A stretch of 64,000 nucleotides of DNA from Nocardioides agri (GTDB lineage Bacteria; Actinomycetota; Actinomycetes; Propionibacteriales; Nocardioidaceae), in the NCBI RefSeq assembly GCF_013778305.1, contig NZ_JACEIC010000002.1:2815669-2879668 (forward strand), written 5' to 3'. Positions 53,691 through 62,837 of this stretch are shown here, one piece after another. Positions within the stretch are counted from its first letter, which is position 1. Each line of letters begins with the position of its first letter. The position numbers were made by a program, and so were the translations under genes. Under the pieces are notes generated by a model, which was not told the DNA's origin, did not search any database, and was given only the letters and a program-made list of their open reading frames with translations.

Positions 53691-53747
53691 TCAGGGGTGC
53701 CTCGGCCGGGGGTCCGGGCCGATTTCGCGGAACCCGCCACCCCCGTG

Positions 53748-53753
53748 TAGCGT
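53748..53753 (+). promoter_or_regulatory. -10 box of tRNA-Thr
   Basis: TAGCGT lies 11 bases before the tRNA-Thr 5' end, giving a very short leader. It matches the -10 form seen at other starts in this window (for example at the amidase). Confidence 0.45.
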
Positions 53754-53764
53754 TCTCCGTCGTT

Positions 53765-53837
53765 GCCCCTTTAGCTCAGTCGGCAGAGCGTCTCCATGGT
53801 AAGGAGAAGGTCTACGGTTCGATTCCGTAAAGGGGCT
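53765..53837 (+). tRNA. tRNA-Thr (GGT)
   Basis: A 73-base cloverleaf. Acceptor GCCCCTT (53765-53771) pairs with AAGGGGC (53830-53836), discriminator T. The loop ATGGTAA gives anticodon GGT between stems TCTCC and GGAGA. The T-arm is TACGG/CCGTA. CCA is not encoded. Confidence 0.95.
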
Positions 53838-53890
53838 CTGGGAGAGGTTGCGCCGCCCGAGTAGATTGGGCGGGGCCGCCGAGCCCGTGT

Positions 53891-53967
53891 GGCGGGGTAG
53901 CTCAGGCGGTTAGAGCACACGACTCATAATCGTGGTGTCGCGGGTTCGAGTCCCGCTCCCGCTACCA
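53891..53967 (+). tRNA. tRNA-Met (CAT)
   Basis: Acceptor GGCGGGG (53891-53897) pairs with TCCCGCT (with two G-T pairs), discriminator A at 53964, and CCA encoded at 53965-53967. The loop CTCATAA between CACGA and TCGTG gives anticodon CAT. The G1-U72 type start and its place beside rpmG suit an elongator Met tRNA. Confidence 0.94.
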
Positions 53968-54008
53968 GACAGACCAGCGACACCCAGTACCGACTCGAAG
54001 GACTTCCC

Positions 54009-54179
54009 GTGGCCAGCAAGAGCAGCGACGTTCGCCCGAAGATCACTCTCGCCTGCGTGGAGTGCAAGGAGCGGAACTACATCACCAAGAAGAACCGCCG
54101 CAACGACCCCGACCGGCTCGAGCTGGCGAAGTTCTGCCCGCGGTGCCGCAAGCACCAGGCGCACCGCGAGACCCGCTGA
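54009..54179 (+). CDS. rpmG: 50S ribosomal protein L33
   Basis: A 56-residue protein. It starts at GTG 54009 ([19 protein letters not shown]), preceded by AAGGA. Zinc-ribbon cysteines are visible as CVEC and CPRC, and [16 protein letters not shown] is the L33 core. All four cysteines are kept, so this is the zinc-binding (C+) form. It directly follows tRNA-Met, as in many actinobacteria. Confidence 0.94.
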   Translation: MASKSSDVRPKITLACVECKERNYITKKNRRNDPDRLELAKFCPRCRKHQAHRETR

Positions 54180-54250
54180 CCAGTCAGCACCGACGCTTCG
54201 CGATCGACCCGCCCGGCACCGCCGGGTGGGTCGATCGCTATTTTGGCTCC

Positions 54251-54652
54251 ATGCCAGTCGACCAGTCGCTCGTCGGCCGGACCTTCCCGCCGACCGCGCC
54301 GCGCGCCGTCACCGAGGAGCAGGTCCGGGACTTCGTCACCGCCACGGGCGGGGAGTACGACGGCGGGCCGGCCCCGGCGACGTACCCGTTCGTGGTGGCG
54401 TTCGAGGCCATGAACGCCTTCCTCGAGGCCGAGCAGATCGACCTCTTCCGGATCGTCCACGGCGAGCAGCGGTTCACCTACGAGCGCCCCGTGGTGCCCG
54501 GCGACGTGCTGACCGCGACGCTGACCGTCGCGAGCCTGCGCCAGATCGGCGGCAACGACATCATCGGCATCACCAGCGACATCACCGACGACTCGGGTGC
54601 GGTCGTCTGCACGGCCGCCTCGACCGTGGTCCACCGGGGGGCCGACGCATGA
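54251..54652 (+). CDS. HadA-like MaoC dehydratase N-terminal-type subunit
   Basis: A 133-residue hot-dog protein with VGRTFPPTAPRAVTEEQVRDF, YPFVVAFEAMNAFL and HGEQRFTYERPVVPGDVLTA, the FAS1-like dehydratase region pattern. It lacks the catalytic Asp-His of MaoC, so it is the non-catalytic partner, as HadA is for HadB. ATG 54251 lies 6 bases after TATTTT (leaderless-type). It is coupled to the next gene by ATGA. Together they would dehydrate 3-hydroxyacyl thioesters, probably in fatty-acid metabolism. Confidence 0.88.
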   Translation: MPVDQSLVGRTFPPTAPRAVTEEQVRDFVTATGGEYDGGPAPATYPFVVAFEAMNAFLEAEQIDLFRIVHGEQRFTYERPVVPGDVLTATLTVASLRQIGGNDIIGITSDITDDSGAVVCTAASTVVHRGADA

Positions 54653-55038
54653 GCCTGGCGACCCAGACGTTCACCATCACCCGCGCCGACCTGGTCCGCT
54701 ACGCCGCGGCCAGCGGCGACCAGAACCCGATCCACCAGGACGAGTCGGTCGCCACCAGCGTCGGCCTGCTCGGCGTGATCGCGCACGGCATGTACACGAT
54801 GGCGCTCGCCGCCCGGGCGGTGTCGACCTGGTTCCCCGGCGCCGAGGTCGTCAGCCTCGGCTGCAAGTTCACCAACCCGGTGGTCGTCCCCGCCGAGGGC
54901 GGGGTCGAGGTCGAGGTCGCCGGCGAGGCGAAGGAGGCCGACGGCCTGACCACCGTCGCGCTCACCGTCACGTCTGGTGGCCAGAAGGTCCTGGGCATGC
55001 CGAAGGCCGTGCTCCGGGAAGCGACGCTGCGTGCCTGA
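54649..55038 (+). CDS. HadB-like MaoC dehydratase catalytic subunit
   Basis: A 129-residue hot-dog protein with the hydratase motif SGDQNPIHQDESVA, giving catalytic Asp and His, and GVIAHGMYTMALAAR. It pairs with the preceding HadA-like protein. Its start overlaps that stop by 4 bases and its stop overlaps murB by 8 bases. Confidence 0.9.
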   Translation: MSLATQTFTITRADLVRYAAASGDQNPIHQDESVATSVGLLGVIAHGMYTMALAARAVSTWFPGAEVVSLGCKFTNPVVVPAEGGVEVEVAGEAKEADGLTTVALTVTSGGQKVLGMPKAVLREATLRA

Positions 55039-56068
55039 GCTGAAGGACCACACGACGCTCCGGCTCGGTGGCCCGGCCGAGCGCTGGGTCCGCGCGACGA
55101 CCGAGGAGCAGCTGATCGACGCGCTCGTCGAGGCCGACACCGCCGGGGTCCCGGTGCTGGTGCTCGGCGGCGGCAGCAACCTCGTCGTCGCCGACGCCGG
55201 CTTCGCGGGCACGGTGATCGAGGTGGCCACCACCGGCGCCGAGATCGACGCCGACGACGCCCCCGCCTGCGGCGGCGCGAACGTCACCATCGCGGCGGGG
55301 GAGGGGTGGGACGACCTCGTCGCGCTCGCCGTCGACCGCGGCTGGATCGGCATCGAGGCGCTCTCGGGCATCCCCGGCTCCATCGGCGCCACCCCGATCC
55401 AGAACGTCGGCGCTTACGGCCAGGAGGTCAGCCAGACCATCGCCCGCGTGCGGGTGTGGGACCGCACTCTGCGCGGGGTGCGCACGTTCGCCAACGCCGA
55501 CTGCCGGTTCGGCTACCGAACGTCCCGGTTCAAGGCCGACCGCCTCGACCCTTGGGGAGGCAGGCACGTCGTCCTGTCGGTGACCTTCCAGCTCCGCCAG
55601 GGCGACCTGAGCGCTCCCGTGGCGTACGCCGAGCTCGCCCGCGCGCTCGGCATCGAGGTGGGTCAGCGCGCCCCGCTGGCCGACGTACGGCGGGCAGTGC
55701 TCGCGCTGCGCGCCGGCAAGGGCATGGTGCTGGACCCGGCCGACCACGACACGTGGAGCGCCGGCTCGTTCTTCACCAACCCCGTCGTCGACGCCGACCG
55801 GGTGCCCGAGGGGGCGCCGGCCTGGCCGCAGCCCGACGGCCGCGTCAAGACGAGCGCCGCCTGGCTGATCGAGCGCTCGGGATTCGCCAAGGGGCACGGC
55901 AACGACCGGGTCGCCCTGTCGACCAAGCACACCCTGGCCCTCACCAACCGCGGCGCCGCCAGCACCGACGACCTGCTGGCCCTGGCCCGCGAGGTGCGCG
56001 ACGGCGTGGCCGAGCGGTTCGGCATCGAGCTCGTCAACGAGCCGGTGCTGGTCGGCGCCGAGCTCTAG
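55031..56068 (+). CDS. murB: UDP-N-acetylenolpyruvoylglucosamine reductase
   Basis: A 345-residue FAD enzyme with VLGGGSNLVVADAGF, EALSGIPGSIGATPIQNVGAYGQEV, CRFGYRTSRFK and SAGSFFTNPVV. It completes UDP-MurNAc synthesis for peptidoglycan. The length and the CRFGYRxSxF segment fit the type I MurB. GTG 55031 overlaps the upstream stop by 8 bases and gives the family start LKDHTTLRLGGPA. Confidence 0.95.
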   Translation: MPELKDHTTLRLGGPAERWVRATTEEQLIDALVEADTAGVPVLVLGGGSNLVVADAGFAGTVIEVATTGAEIDADDAPACGGANVTIAAGEGWDDLVALAVDRGWIGIEALSGIPGSIGATPIQNVGAYGQEVSQTIARVRVWDRTLRGVRTFANADCRFGYRTSRFKADRLDPWGGRHVVLSVTFQLRQGDLSAPVAYAELARALGIEVGQRAPLADVRRAVLALRAGKGMVLDPADHDTWSAGSFFTNPVVDADRVPEGAPAWPQPDGRVKTSAAWLIERSGFAKGHGNDRVALSTKHTLALTNRGAASTDDLLALAREVRDGVAERFGIELVNEPVLVGAEL

Positions 56069-56094
56069 CTCAGTGGGTCGAGCTCAGTAGGTCG
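56067..56094. repeat. Tandem 14-base duplication at the murB end
   Basis: AGCTCAGTGGGTCG (56067-56080) is followed directly by AGCTCAGTAGGTCG (56081-56094), differing at one base, and by a further partial AGCTCG. It spans the murB end and the last codons of the convergent DUF4190 gene. It looks like a recent slippage duplication. Confidence 0.6.
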
Positions 56095-56656
56095 AGCTCG
56101 AGGTGTCGGCGACCGCGATCAGCACGATCAGCGCGGCGAAGCCCAGCACGCCGAGGATCAGCAGGACCGTGCCGACGATGCCCATGATCTTGCCGGCGTT
56201 GGCCTGGTCGCGACCGCTGTAGGTGCCCGGCGGCGCCGCGTCGATCTCCTTGACCGCCTTGGCGCCGATGGCCCACGCGAACGGCGAGACCACGAAGGTC
56301 AGGCAGGTGACCAGACCGGCCAGGCCCACGATGCCCAGCACCATCGCCAGGGTCGCCGACGGGTGCTTCGGCGCCTGCGGGCGGTAGCCGTAGGCCTGCG
56401 CCGGATAGCCGTACGGCGCCTGGGGCTGCTGCTGGTAGGGGTTGGGCTGCTGCGTCTGGCCGTAGGGCTGGCCGTAGGGCTGGCCGTAGGGCTGCTGGGA
56501 TGGCTGCGGGGCACCGTACTGCTGCTGCATCTGCTGGTCGAAGCGCTGGGTGCTCGGCGGTGTCGGGGGCGCGGGCGGCGGAGGCGGGGCGCCGTAGGGG
56601 CTCGGCGGGGTGGGCTCGTTCTCGTCCCGCGGCTCGTCCGGTCCGGTCGTCGTCAT
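56084..56656 (-). CDS. DUF4190 membrane protein with Pro/Gln/Tyr-rich N-terminus
   Basis: A 190-residue protein. The first 100 residues are low-complexity with repeated PYGQ units. Two membrane helices with a conserved GIVGLAGLVTC and AWAIGAKAVKEID loop follow, the DUF4190 pattern. The function is unknown; the tail is an intrinsically disordered domain likely to be cytoplasmic. It is convergent with murB. Confidence 0.82.
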   Translation of the reverse strand: MTTTGPDEPRDENEPTPPSPYGAPPPPPAPPTPPSTQRFDQQMQQQYGAPQPSQQPYGQPYGQPYGQTQQPNPYQQQPQAPYGYPAQAYGYRPQAPKHPSATLAMVLGIVGLAGLVTCLTFVVSPFAWAIGAKAVKEIDAAPPGTYSGRDQANAGKIMGIVGTVLLILGVLGFAALIVLIAVADTSSSTY

Positions 56657-56683
56657 GGGCCCATCTTGTCAGGAGCCGACGGG

Positions 56684-57697
56684 TCAGGAGCCGGAGTGCC
56701 ACGCGTCGATGTCGGCCAGGATCGCGGACTTGACGCCGTCGGGGGCGCGCGAGGCGCGCACCGACATCCGGGCCAGCTCGGCGAGCTCGTCGTCGGACAG
56801 GTCGTGGGCGGCGCGCATCGTGGCGTACTGCCCGGCCAGCCGGGAGCCGAACAGCAGCGGGTCGTCGGCGCCGAGCGCCACCGTGGCGCCGGCGGCGAGC
56901 AGCGTGGGCAGCGGCACCGACGTCAGGTCGGAGTAGACGCCCAGGGCGACGTTGGACACCGGGCAGACCTCGAGCGCTACGCCCTGCTCGACGATGCGGT
57001 CGAGCAGCGCAGGGTCCTCGGCGGCGCGCACGCCGTGGCCGAGCCGATCGGCGCCGAGGGAGTCGAGACAGACTCGGATGTGCTCGGGGCCGCGCAGCTC
57101 TCCCCCGTGCGGCGCCAGCAGCAGCCCGGCCCGCTCGGCGATGTGGAACGCCGGCGCGAACTCGTCCGTGCGGCCGCGGCGCTCGTCGTTGGAGAGCCCG
57201 AAGCCGACGACCCCGCGGTCGGCGTACTGGGCGGCCAGGCGGGCGAGGGTCCGGGCGTCCAGCGGGTGCCGGGTGCGGTTGGCGGCGATCACCACCGCCA
57301 TGCCGAGCCCGGTGGTCGCCGACGCCTCCGCCACGGCGTCGAGCACCAGGTCCGTGAAGGCCGTGATCCCCCCGAACCGCGCGGCGTAGCCGCTCGGATC
57401 GACCTGGATCTCCAGCCACCGACCGCCGTCGCGGACGTCGTCCTCGGCGGCTTCCCGCACCAGGCGGCGCACGTCGCCCTCGGTGCGCAGCACCGAGCGC
57501 GCCACGTCGTAGAGCCGCTGGAAGCGGAACCAGCCCTTCTCGTCGGCCGCCGAGAGCTGCGGCGGCCAGTCCCGCACGAGCTGGTCGGGCAGTGCGATCC
57601 CGTCCCGTTCTGCGAGCTCGAGCAGCGTCGAGTGCCGCATGGAGCCGGTGAAGTGCAGGTGCAGGTGCGCCTTCGGCAGCTCCAGGAGGTCTCGCAT
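56684..57697 (-). CDS. add: Adenosine deaminase
   Basis: A 337-residue enzyme with zinc ligands HLHLHFTGS, then HGGE and the later GADDPLLFG. The set is typical of the adenosine/adenine deaminase family. It deaminates adenosine to inosine in purine salvage. TAGGCT lies 7 bases before ATG 57697. It lies just downstream of the aminotransferase gene on the same strand, 19 bases from its stop. Confidence 0.9.
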   Translation of the reverse strand: MRDLLELPKAHLHLHFTGSMRHSTLLELAERDGIALPDQLVRDWPPQLSAADEKGWFRFQRLYDVARSVLRTEGDVRRLVREAAEDDVRDGGRWLEIQVDPSGYAARFGGITAFTDLVLDAVAEASATTGLGMAVVIAANRTRHPLDARTLARLAAQYADRGVVGFGLSNDERRGRTDEFAPAFHIAERAGLLLAPHGGELRGPEHIRVCLDSLGADRLGHGVRAAEDPALLDRIVEQGVALEVCPVSNVALGVYSDLTSVPLPTLLAAGATVALGADDPLLFGSRLAGQYATMRAAHDLSDDELAELARMSVRASRAPDGVKSAILADIDAWHSGS

Positions 57698-57716
57698 CAC
57701 CCGGAGCCTAGTGGGA

Positions 57717-58934
57717 TCAGGCGAAGAGCTTCTGCAGGCGGGTGATGCCCTCGACGATGTCGTCGTCGCCGAGCGCGTAGGACAGCCGCAGGTAGCCGGG
57801 CGAGCCGAACGCCTCACCGGGGACCACGGCCACCTCCGCCTTGTCGAGGATGTGCTCCGCGAGCTCCGCCGAGGTGGTGATCGTGCGCCCGTCGTACTCC
57901 TTGCCGAGGAGCCCCTTCACCGACGGGTAGGCGTAGAACGCGCCACCCGGCAGCGGGCACAGCACCCCGTCGATCTCGTTGAGCATCGAGACGATCGTCT
58001 TGCGGCGGCGGTCGAAGGCCGCCTTCATCTCGTCGACCGCCGACAGGTCGCCCTCGAGGGCCGCGATGGCCGCCCGCTGGGAGACGTTGGCGACGTTGGA
58101 GGTCGCGTGCGACTGCAGGTTGGTGGCCGCCTTGACGATGTCGGCGGGGCCGAGGATCCAGCCGACCCGCCAGCCCGTCATCGCGTAGGTCTTGGCGACC
58201 CCGTTGACGACCACGGTGTGGTCGGCGAGCTCGGGGCACAGCACCGGCAGCGAGCCGGTCTCGATGTCGTCGTAGACCAGGTGCTCGTAGATCTCGTCGG
58301 TCAGCACCCACAGCTCGTGCTCCTCGACCCAGGCACCGATCGCCCGGACCTCGTCGGCCGTGTAGACCGCGCCGGTCGGGTTCGACGGGGAGACGAAGAG
58401 CAGCACCTTGGTGCGCTCGGTGCGCGCCGCCTCCAGCTGCCCGACAGTGACCTTGTAGTCCTGGGTCTCGTCGGCGAGCACCTCGACCGGCACGCCGCCG
58501 GCGAGCTGGATCGCCTCGGGGTAGGTGGTCCAGTACGGCGCGGGCACGATCACCTCGTCGCCCGGGTCGAGCATCGCGGCGAAGGCCTCGTAGATCGCCT
58601 GCTTGCCGCCGTTGGTGACCAGCACGTTGGCCGGCTCGACCTCGAGGCCGCTGTCGCGGCGCGTCTTCTCGACGATCGCCTTCTTGAGCTCGGGCAGGCC
58701 GCCGGCCGGCGTGTAGCGGTGGTTCTTGGCGTCGCTGCAGGCGGCGATCGCGGCGTCGACGATGTAGCCCGGCGTCGGGAAGTCCGGCTCGCCGGCTCCG
58801 AAGCCGATGACCGGCCGACCCTCGGCCTTCAGCGCCTTGGCCTTCGCGTCGACCTTGAGGGTCGCGGACTCGGCGATGGCGCCGATCCGCTGCGAGACGC
58901 GACGGGAGCGGGGGGAGGAGGCGGGGGAGGTCAT
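57717..58934 (-). CDS. aspC: Aspartate-type PLP aminotransferase
   Basis: A 405-residue class I aminotransferase of the Ib branch. The PLP Lys lies in [16 protein letters not shown]; other marks are [26 protein letters not shown] and [11 protein letters not shown]. It swaps amino groups between aspartate and 2-oxoglutarate. ATG 58934 lies 7 bases after TACGAT. It is divergent from tRNA-Trp and secE, a normal place for aspC in this group. Confidence 0.9.
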   Translation of the reverse strand: MTSPASSPRSRRVSQRIGAIAESATLKVDAKAKALKAEGRPVIGFGAGEPDFPTPGYIVDAAIAACSDAKNHRYTPAGGLPELKKAIVEKTRRDSGLEVEPANVLVTNGGKQAIYEAFAAMLDPGDEVIVPAPYWTTYPEAIQLAGGVPVEVLADETQDYKVTVGQLEAARTERTKVLLFVSPSNPTGAVYTADEVRAIGAWVEEHELWVLTDEIYEHLVYDDIETGSLPVLCPELADHTVVVNGVAKTYAMTGWRVGWILGPADIVKAATNLQSHATSNVANVSQRAAIAALEGDLSAVDEMKAAFDRRRKTIVSMLNEIDGVLCPLPGGAFYAYPSVKGLLGKEYDGRTITTSAELAEHILDKAEVAVVPGEAFGSPGYLRLSYALGDDDIVEGITRLQKLFA

Positions 58935-58977
58935 GGCCACCATCGTAGGCTGGGCCGGCGGCCGACCCGGAGCCGGT

Positions 58978-59008
58978 TTGGACTCTGGATCGACCCACCC
59001 CGTAGACT
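58978..59008 (+). promoter_or_regulatory. Promoter of tRNA-Trp-secE-nusG
   Basis: TTGGAC (58978-58983) and TAGACT (59003-59008) are spaced by 19 bases, about 84 bases before tRNA-Trp. The wide spacing lowers confidence, but this is the only good promoter in the divergent gap with aspC. Confidence 0.5.
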
Positions 59009-59091
59009 CCGTGTCTGGTGGATTCCCACAGGCTCGACGCTGCCCTGCGGCAGGTCGGTCCGGGGGTCCTCCGCCTCGCAGAAGCCTGCGA

Positions 59092-59164
59092 AGGGCACTA
59101 GCTCAACTGGCAGAGCATCGGTCTCCAAAACCGAAGGTTGGGGGTTCAAGTCCCTCGTGCCCTG
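59092..59164 (+). tRNA. tRNA-Trp (CCA)
   Basis: A 73-base cloverleaf. Acceptor AGGGCAC (59092-59098) pairs with GTGCCCT (59157-59163), discriminator G. Anticodon loop CTCCAAA gives CCA between TCGGT and ACCGA. The T-arm is GGGGG TTCAAGT CCCTC. CCA is not encoded. It precedes secE, the conserved actinobacterial order. Confidence 0.95.
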
Positions 59165-59228
59165 CAACGAACCGACCAGCGAGACACACGAACGGCGGCC
59201 CCCGGGCCGTCCGAGGAAAGGATGAGGA

Positions 59229-59474
59229 GTGCCGGAGAGCAAGGCAGTCCACGGTGGCCGAGGCGGGGCAGCCCGCAAGCGCACCAGCATCCCCACGTTC
59301 TACCGCCAGGTGGTGGCCGAGCTCCGCAAGGTCGTCTACCCGACCCAGGAGCAGCTGGTCACCTACTTCATCGTGGTGATGGTGTTCGTGGTCGTCATGA
59401 TGACGATCGTCTCGCTGCTCGACCTCGGCTTCGGCAAGCTCGTGTTCGCGATCTTCGCCGGCGGATCCAACTGA
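59229..59474 (+). CDS. secE: Preprotein translocase subunit SecE
   Basis: An 81-residue single-helix SecE. It has the conserved [20 protein letters not shown] amphipathic segment and one membrane helix (about residues 46-68). GTG 59229 is preceded by GAAAGGATGAG. It is part of SecYEG in the membrane and is followed by nusG. Confidence 0.95.
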   Translation: MPESKAVHGGRGGAARKRTSIPTFYRQVVAELRKVVYPTQEQLVTYFIVVMVFVVVMMTIVSLLDLGFGKLVFAIFAGGSN

Positions 59475-59526
59475 TCCGGCCCCCGCGCCGGATGTCCATA
59501 GCAGTACCAACGTGATGGAGCAGGAC

Positions 59527-60441
59527 GTGTCTGAGCACGAGCAGGACTCGGTGGAGACCGAGGAGACCGCGACTGCCGAGCCGACGCTCGAGGACCAGTA
59601 CGGCGAGCCCAACGACGGCCCCGAGGTCGAGGACGACCCGCGCCTGGACGCCGAGTTCACCGACGAGGACACCGACGAGACCTTCGGCGTCGACGCCCAT
59701 GTCGCCGACGGCTCGTCGCTGGAGCTCTCCGAGGCCGACGGCGACGAGGCACCCGCCGACCGCGACGACACCGACGGCGACGCCGACGAGGCTGCCGACG
59801 AGGACGCCGCCGACGACGACCCGCTCGAGGCCTTCCGCCGCGAGCTGTGGGCCAAGCCGGGCGACTGGTTCGTCGTGCACACCTACTCCGGCATGGAGAA
59901 CCGGGTGAAGTCGAACCTCGAGAACCGCATCATCTCCCTCAACATGGAGGACTACATCCACGAGATCGTGGTCCCCACCGAGGAGGTCGCCGAGATCAAG
60001 AACGGCCAGCGCAAGATGGTCAAGCGCACCGTTCTCCCCGGCTACGTCCTGGTCCGCATGGACCTCACCGACGAGTCCTGGGCCGCCGTCCGGCACACCC
60101 CGTCGGTGACCGGGTTCGTGGGCCACAGCCACCAGCCGGTGCCGCTGTCGATGTCCGAGGTCGAGAGCATGCTCGCCCCGGCCGTCGTCGCCCGCGCCGA
60201 GGCCGAGGCCGCCGCCGCCGGCTCCACGACGCCCGGCTCCGCCACGACCGCGAAGAAGCCGGTCGAGGTCGCCGACTTCGCCGTCTCCGACTCCGTCATG
60301 GTGGTCGACGGCCCGTTCGCCACGCTGCACGCGACGATCACCGAGATCAACGCCGAGTCGCAGCGCGTCAAGGCCCTCGTCGAGATCTTCGGCCGCGAGA
60401 CCCCGGTCGAGCTGAGCTTCTCCCAGATCCAGCGGGTCTGA
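59527..60441 (+). CDS. nusG: Transcription antitermination factor NusG
   Basis: A 304-residue NusG. The first 110 or so residues are an acidic, Asp/Glu-rich extension not found in E. coli NusG. The NGN domain starts at [18 protein letters not shown], and the KOW domain has [18 protein letters not shown], ending [14 protein letters not shown]. It binds RNA polymerase and links it to Rho or the ribosome. GTG 59527 has GGAG at good spacing; ATG 59515 and GTG 59512 are alternatives. Confidence 0.93.
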   Translation: MSEHEQDSVETEETATAEPTLEDQYGEPNDGPEVEDDPRLDAEFTDEDTDETFGVDAHVADGSSLELSEADGDEAPADRDDTDGDADEAADEDAADDDPLEAFRRELWAKPGDWFVVHTYSGMENRVKSNLENRIISLNMEDYIHEIVVPTEEVAEIKNGQRKMVKRTVLPGYVLVRMDLTDESWAAVRHTPSVTGFVGHSHQPVPLSMSEVESMLAPAVVARAEAEAAAAGSTTPGSATTAKKPVEVADFAVSDSVMVVDGPFATLHATITEINAESQRVKALVEIFGRETPVELSFSQIQRV

Positions 60442-60507
60442 GGATTTCCCGCTCGGCCGCGGGCGGAGCACAATAGTTCGGTTGCCCTCGGGCAGCAGCA
60501 GGTGGCA

Positions 60508-60527
60508 GAGGCGTACGAGTACGCCTC
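60508..60527. promoter_or_regulatory. Hairpin in the rplK leader
   Basis: GAGGCGTAC (60508-60516) and GTACGCCTC (60519-60527) form a near-perfect stem in the 117-base gap between nusG and rplK. An AATAG -10-like element precedes it at about 60472. It may be a leader structure of the rplK-rplA operon. Confidence 0.4.
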
Positions 60528-60558
60528 GTCATGACCACGAGACAGAAAGAGAAGCAGC

Positions 60559-60987
60559 ATGCCTCCCAAGAAGAAGATCGCCGCACTCGTCAAGGTGCAG
60601 CTCCAGGCCGGCGCCGCGACGCCCGCCCCGCCGGTCGGTACCGCCCTCGGTCCGCACGGTGTGAACATCATGGAGTTCTGCAAGGCGTACAACGCCCAGA
60701 CCGAGTCGATGCGCGGCAACGTGATCCCGGTCGAGATCACCATCTACGAGGACCGCTCGTTCACGTTCATCACCAAGACCCCGCCGGCCGCTGAGCTGAT
60801 CAAGAAGGCTGCCGGTCTGCAGAAGGGCTCGGGCGTCCCGCACAAGGAGAAGGTCGGCAAGCTGACCAAGGACCAGGTGCGCCAGATCGCCGAGACCAAG
60901 ATGCCCGACCTCAACGCCAACGACGTCGAGGCCGCCATGAAGATCGTCGAGGGCACCGCCCGCTCGATGGGCGTCACCACCGACTGA
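60559..60987 (+). CDS. rplK: 50S ribosomal protein L11
   Basis: A 142-residue L11 with [25 protein letters not shown] and the RNA-binding C-terminal half ([16 protein letters not shown]). It binds 23S rRNA at the GTPase centre. ATG 60559 is preceded by AGAGAAG. It is in tandem with rplA. Confidence 0.96.
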   Translation: MPPKKKIAALVKVQLQAGAATPAPPVGTALGPHGVNIMEFCKAYNAQTESMRGNVIPVEITIYEDRSFTFITKTPPAAELIKKAAGLQKGSGVPHKEKVGKLTKDQVRQIAETKMPDLNANDVEAAMKIVEGTARSMGVTTD

Positions 60988-61048
60988 AGACGTGGGAGGG
61001 CCGCGCTGGCCCGTTAACCACATTCTTTCCAAGAGAGAAGAGAAGCTC

Positions 61049-61771
61049 ATGCAGCGCAGCAAGACCTACCGCGCGGCCGCCGAGACGTTCGACAAGAACG
61101 AGCTCTACGCCCCGCTGGCCGCGATCAAGATCGCCAAGGGTTCCAGCAAGAAGAAGTTCGACGAGACCGTCGACGTGGTCATGCGCCTCGGCGTCGACCC
61201 CCGCAAGGCCGACCAGATGGTCCGCGGCACCGTCAACCTGCCGCACGGCACCGGCAAGACCGCTCGCGTCCTCGTGTTCGCGAACGCGGACAAGGCCGAG
61301 GCCGCCCGTGAGGCCGGCGCCGACTTCGTCGGTGGCGACGAGCTCATCGAGAAGGTCGCCGGCGGCTGGCTCGACTTCGACGCCGTCGTCGCGACGCCGG
61401 ACATGATGGGCAAGGTCGGCCGCCTCGGTCGCGTCCTCGGTCCGCGCTCGCTCATGCCGAACCCGAAGACCGGCACCGTGACGCCGGACGTGGCCAAGGC
61501 CGTGTCCGACATCAAGGGCGGCAAGATCGAGTTCCGGGTCGACCGGCACGCGAACCTGCACTTCATCATCGGCAAGGCCTCGTTCTCCGAGGTCGCCCTG
61601 GCGGAGAACTACGCCGCGGCGCTCGAGGAGGTCCTTCGTCTGAAGCCGGCCAGCTCCAAGGGCCGCTACATCAAGAAGGTCACCGTCTCCACGACCATGG
61701 GCCCCGGTGTCCAGGTCGACCCCAACCGCACGCGCAACGTCGCGTCCGAGGACGAGGGCGTCCAGGCCTGA
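61049..61771 (+). CDS. rplA: 50S ribosomal protein L1
   Basis: A 240-residue L1 with [38 protein letters not shown] and [21 protein letters not shown]. It binds 23S rRNA at the L1 stalk and in many bacteria its own mRNA leader. ATG 61049 has GAGAGAAGAGAAG upstream. A strong terminator follows at 61785. Confidence 0.96.
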   Translation: MQRSKTYRAAAETFDKNELYAPLAAIKIAKGSSKKKFDETVDVVMRLGVDPRKADQMVRGTVNLPHGTGKTARVLVFANADKAEAAREAGADFVGGDELIEKVAGGWLDFDAVVATPDMMGKVGRLGRVLGPRSLMPNPKTGTVTPDVAKAVSDIKGGKIEFRVDRHANLHFIIGKASFSEVALAENYAAALEEVLRLKPASSKGRYIKKVTVSTTMGPGVQVDPNRTRNVASEDEGVQA

Positions 61772-61784
61772 CCCAGGCCCCTGT

Positions 61785-61819
61785 CGAAGGCCCGTCACCC
61801 GCGTGGTGGCGGGCCTTCG
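61785..61819 (+). terminator. Terminator after rplA
   Basis: CGAAGGCCCG (61785-61794) and CGGGCCTTCG (61810-61819) form a 10-bp perfect stem, with inner CACC/GGTG pairing and a small loop. It lies 13 bases after the rplA stop. It separates rplK-rplA from rplJ-rplL. Confidence 0.85.
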
Positions 61820-61849
61820 CCGTTCCACGGGCCGTGCGGCGCCCGCGAT

Positions 61850-61879
61850 TTGGTGCCGGCCACCTCTGCGCCGTACTGT
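61850..61879 (+). promoter_or_regulatory. Promoter of rplJ-rplL
   Basis: TTGGTG (61850-61855) and TACTGT (61874-61879) are separated by 18 bases, directly after the rplA terminator. They give a leader of about 175 bases before rplJ. Confidence 0.6.
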
Positions 61880-61889
61880 TCTCGACGAA

Positions 61890-62060
61890 ACCAAAGACCG
61901 CCGGTTGTCACGCTGCGAATGCAGCAGGACCGAAGGTGCCGCGGAAGCGGACGGCCAGCGCAGGTGACAGAGCACGAAGACACTTCACGCCCTGAGCCTG
62001 CGCTCGGGGCGTTCGTCTTCTCCGGAGCCGGGACCAGTGGTCACCACCGGAAGGAGACCC
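61890..62060 (+). promoter_or_regulatory. L10 leader with attenuator-like hairpin
   Basis: The rplJ leader has a hairpin GCTGC-GAAT-GCAGC (61912-61925), in the place of the conserved L10-binding element. A late stem follows: ACGCCC (61987) and GGGCGT (62012), with inner GAGC/GCTC, then a TC-rich run. The design suggests autoregulation by L10(L12)4 binding, which would change the late hairpin. The ribosome site AAGGAGA follows at 62051-62057. Confidence 0.65.
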
Positions 62061-62753
62061 ATGGCGCGGGCAGACAAGCAGGCAGCCGTCGCGGAGATCG
62101 TTGAGTCGTTCAACGAGTCCGCCGGTGCTGTGCTGACCGAGTACCGCGGTCTCACCGTGAAGCAGCTGCAGGACCTGCGGCGCTCCCTCGGTGCGAACGC
62201 CAGCTACGCCGTGGTCAAGAACACGCTCGCCAAGATCGCCGCCTCCGAGGTCGGCATCGAAGGCTTCGACGACCTGCTGACCGGCCCGACCGCCATCGCC
62301 TTCATCAACGGCGACGTCGTCGAGGCGGCCAAGGGTCTGCGTGACTTTGCCAAGGCGAACCCCACCCTTGTCATCAAGGGTGGCGTCCTGGACGGCAAGC
62401 CCCTCGACGCGTCGGAGATCGCCAAGCTGGCGGACCTCGAGTCGCGTGAGGTGCTCCTGGGCAAGCTGGCCGGCGCGATGCTCGCGTCGCTCAGCCAGGC
62501 CGTCTACCTGCTCAACGCGCCGCTCGCCCAGGCCGCCCGCCTCGCGGGTGCCCTCCAGGCGAAGGCCGAGCAGGACCCCTCGATCCTCGCAGGTGGTGCC
62601 GGCACGCCGGTCGCCGCCGAGGAGGCCCCGGCCGAGGAGGCTGCCCCCGAGGCGGCCGCCGAGACCGAGGCCCCCGCCGACGAGGCCCCTGCTGCGGAGG
62701 CTGACGCCCCCGCCGCCGAGGCCTCCGACGAGGGCGAAGCCACCGAGGCCTGA
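62061..62753 (+). CDS. rplJ: 50S ribosomal protein L10
   Basis: A 230-residue L10 with [19 protein letters not shown] and [15 protein letters not shown]. The C-terminal 60 residues are an Ala/Glu-rich extension ([15 protein letters not shown] and similar), longer than in E. coli L10 (165 residues). It anchors L7/L12 dimers on the ribosome. ATG 62061 has AAGGAGA; the frame opens upstream at GTG 62037, without support. Confidence 0.95.
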   Translation: MARADKQAAVAEIVESFNESAGAVLTEYRGLTVKQLQDLRRSLGANASYAVVKNTLAKIAASEVGIEGFDDLLTGPTAIAFINGDVVEAAKGLRDFAKANPTLVIKGGVLDGKPLDASEIAKLADLESREVLLGKLAGAMLASLSQAVYLLNAPLAQAARLAGALQAKAEQDPSILAGGAGTPVAAEEAPAEEAAPEAAAETEAPADEAPAAEADAPAAEASDEGEATEA

Positions 62754-62837
62754 TCTTCGGATCAGCTCGGTACACACCACCTGAAACCCGGTCCAGGGGC
62801 TCCCGTCCCGGACCACCGAATGGAAGGAAACGCCACC

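Noticed and set aside
56400..56520. Short tandem repeat array as possible CRISPR or regulatory repeat
   Set aside because: It encodes PYGQ units in the DUF4190 protein, in frame, without spacers.
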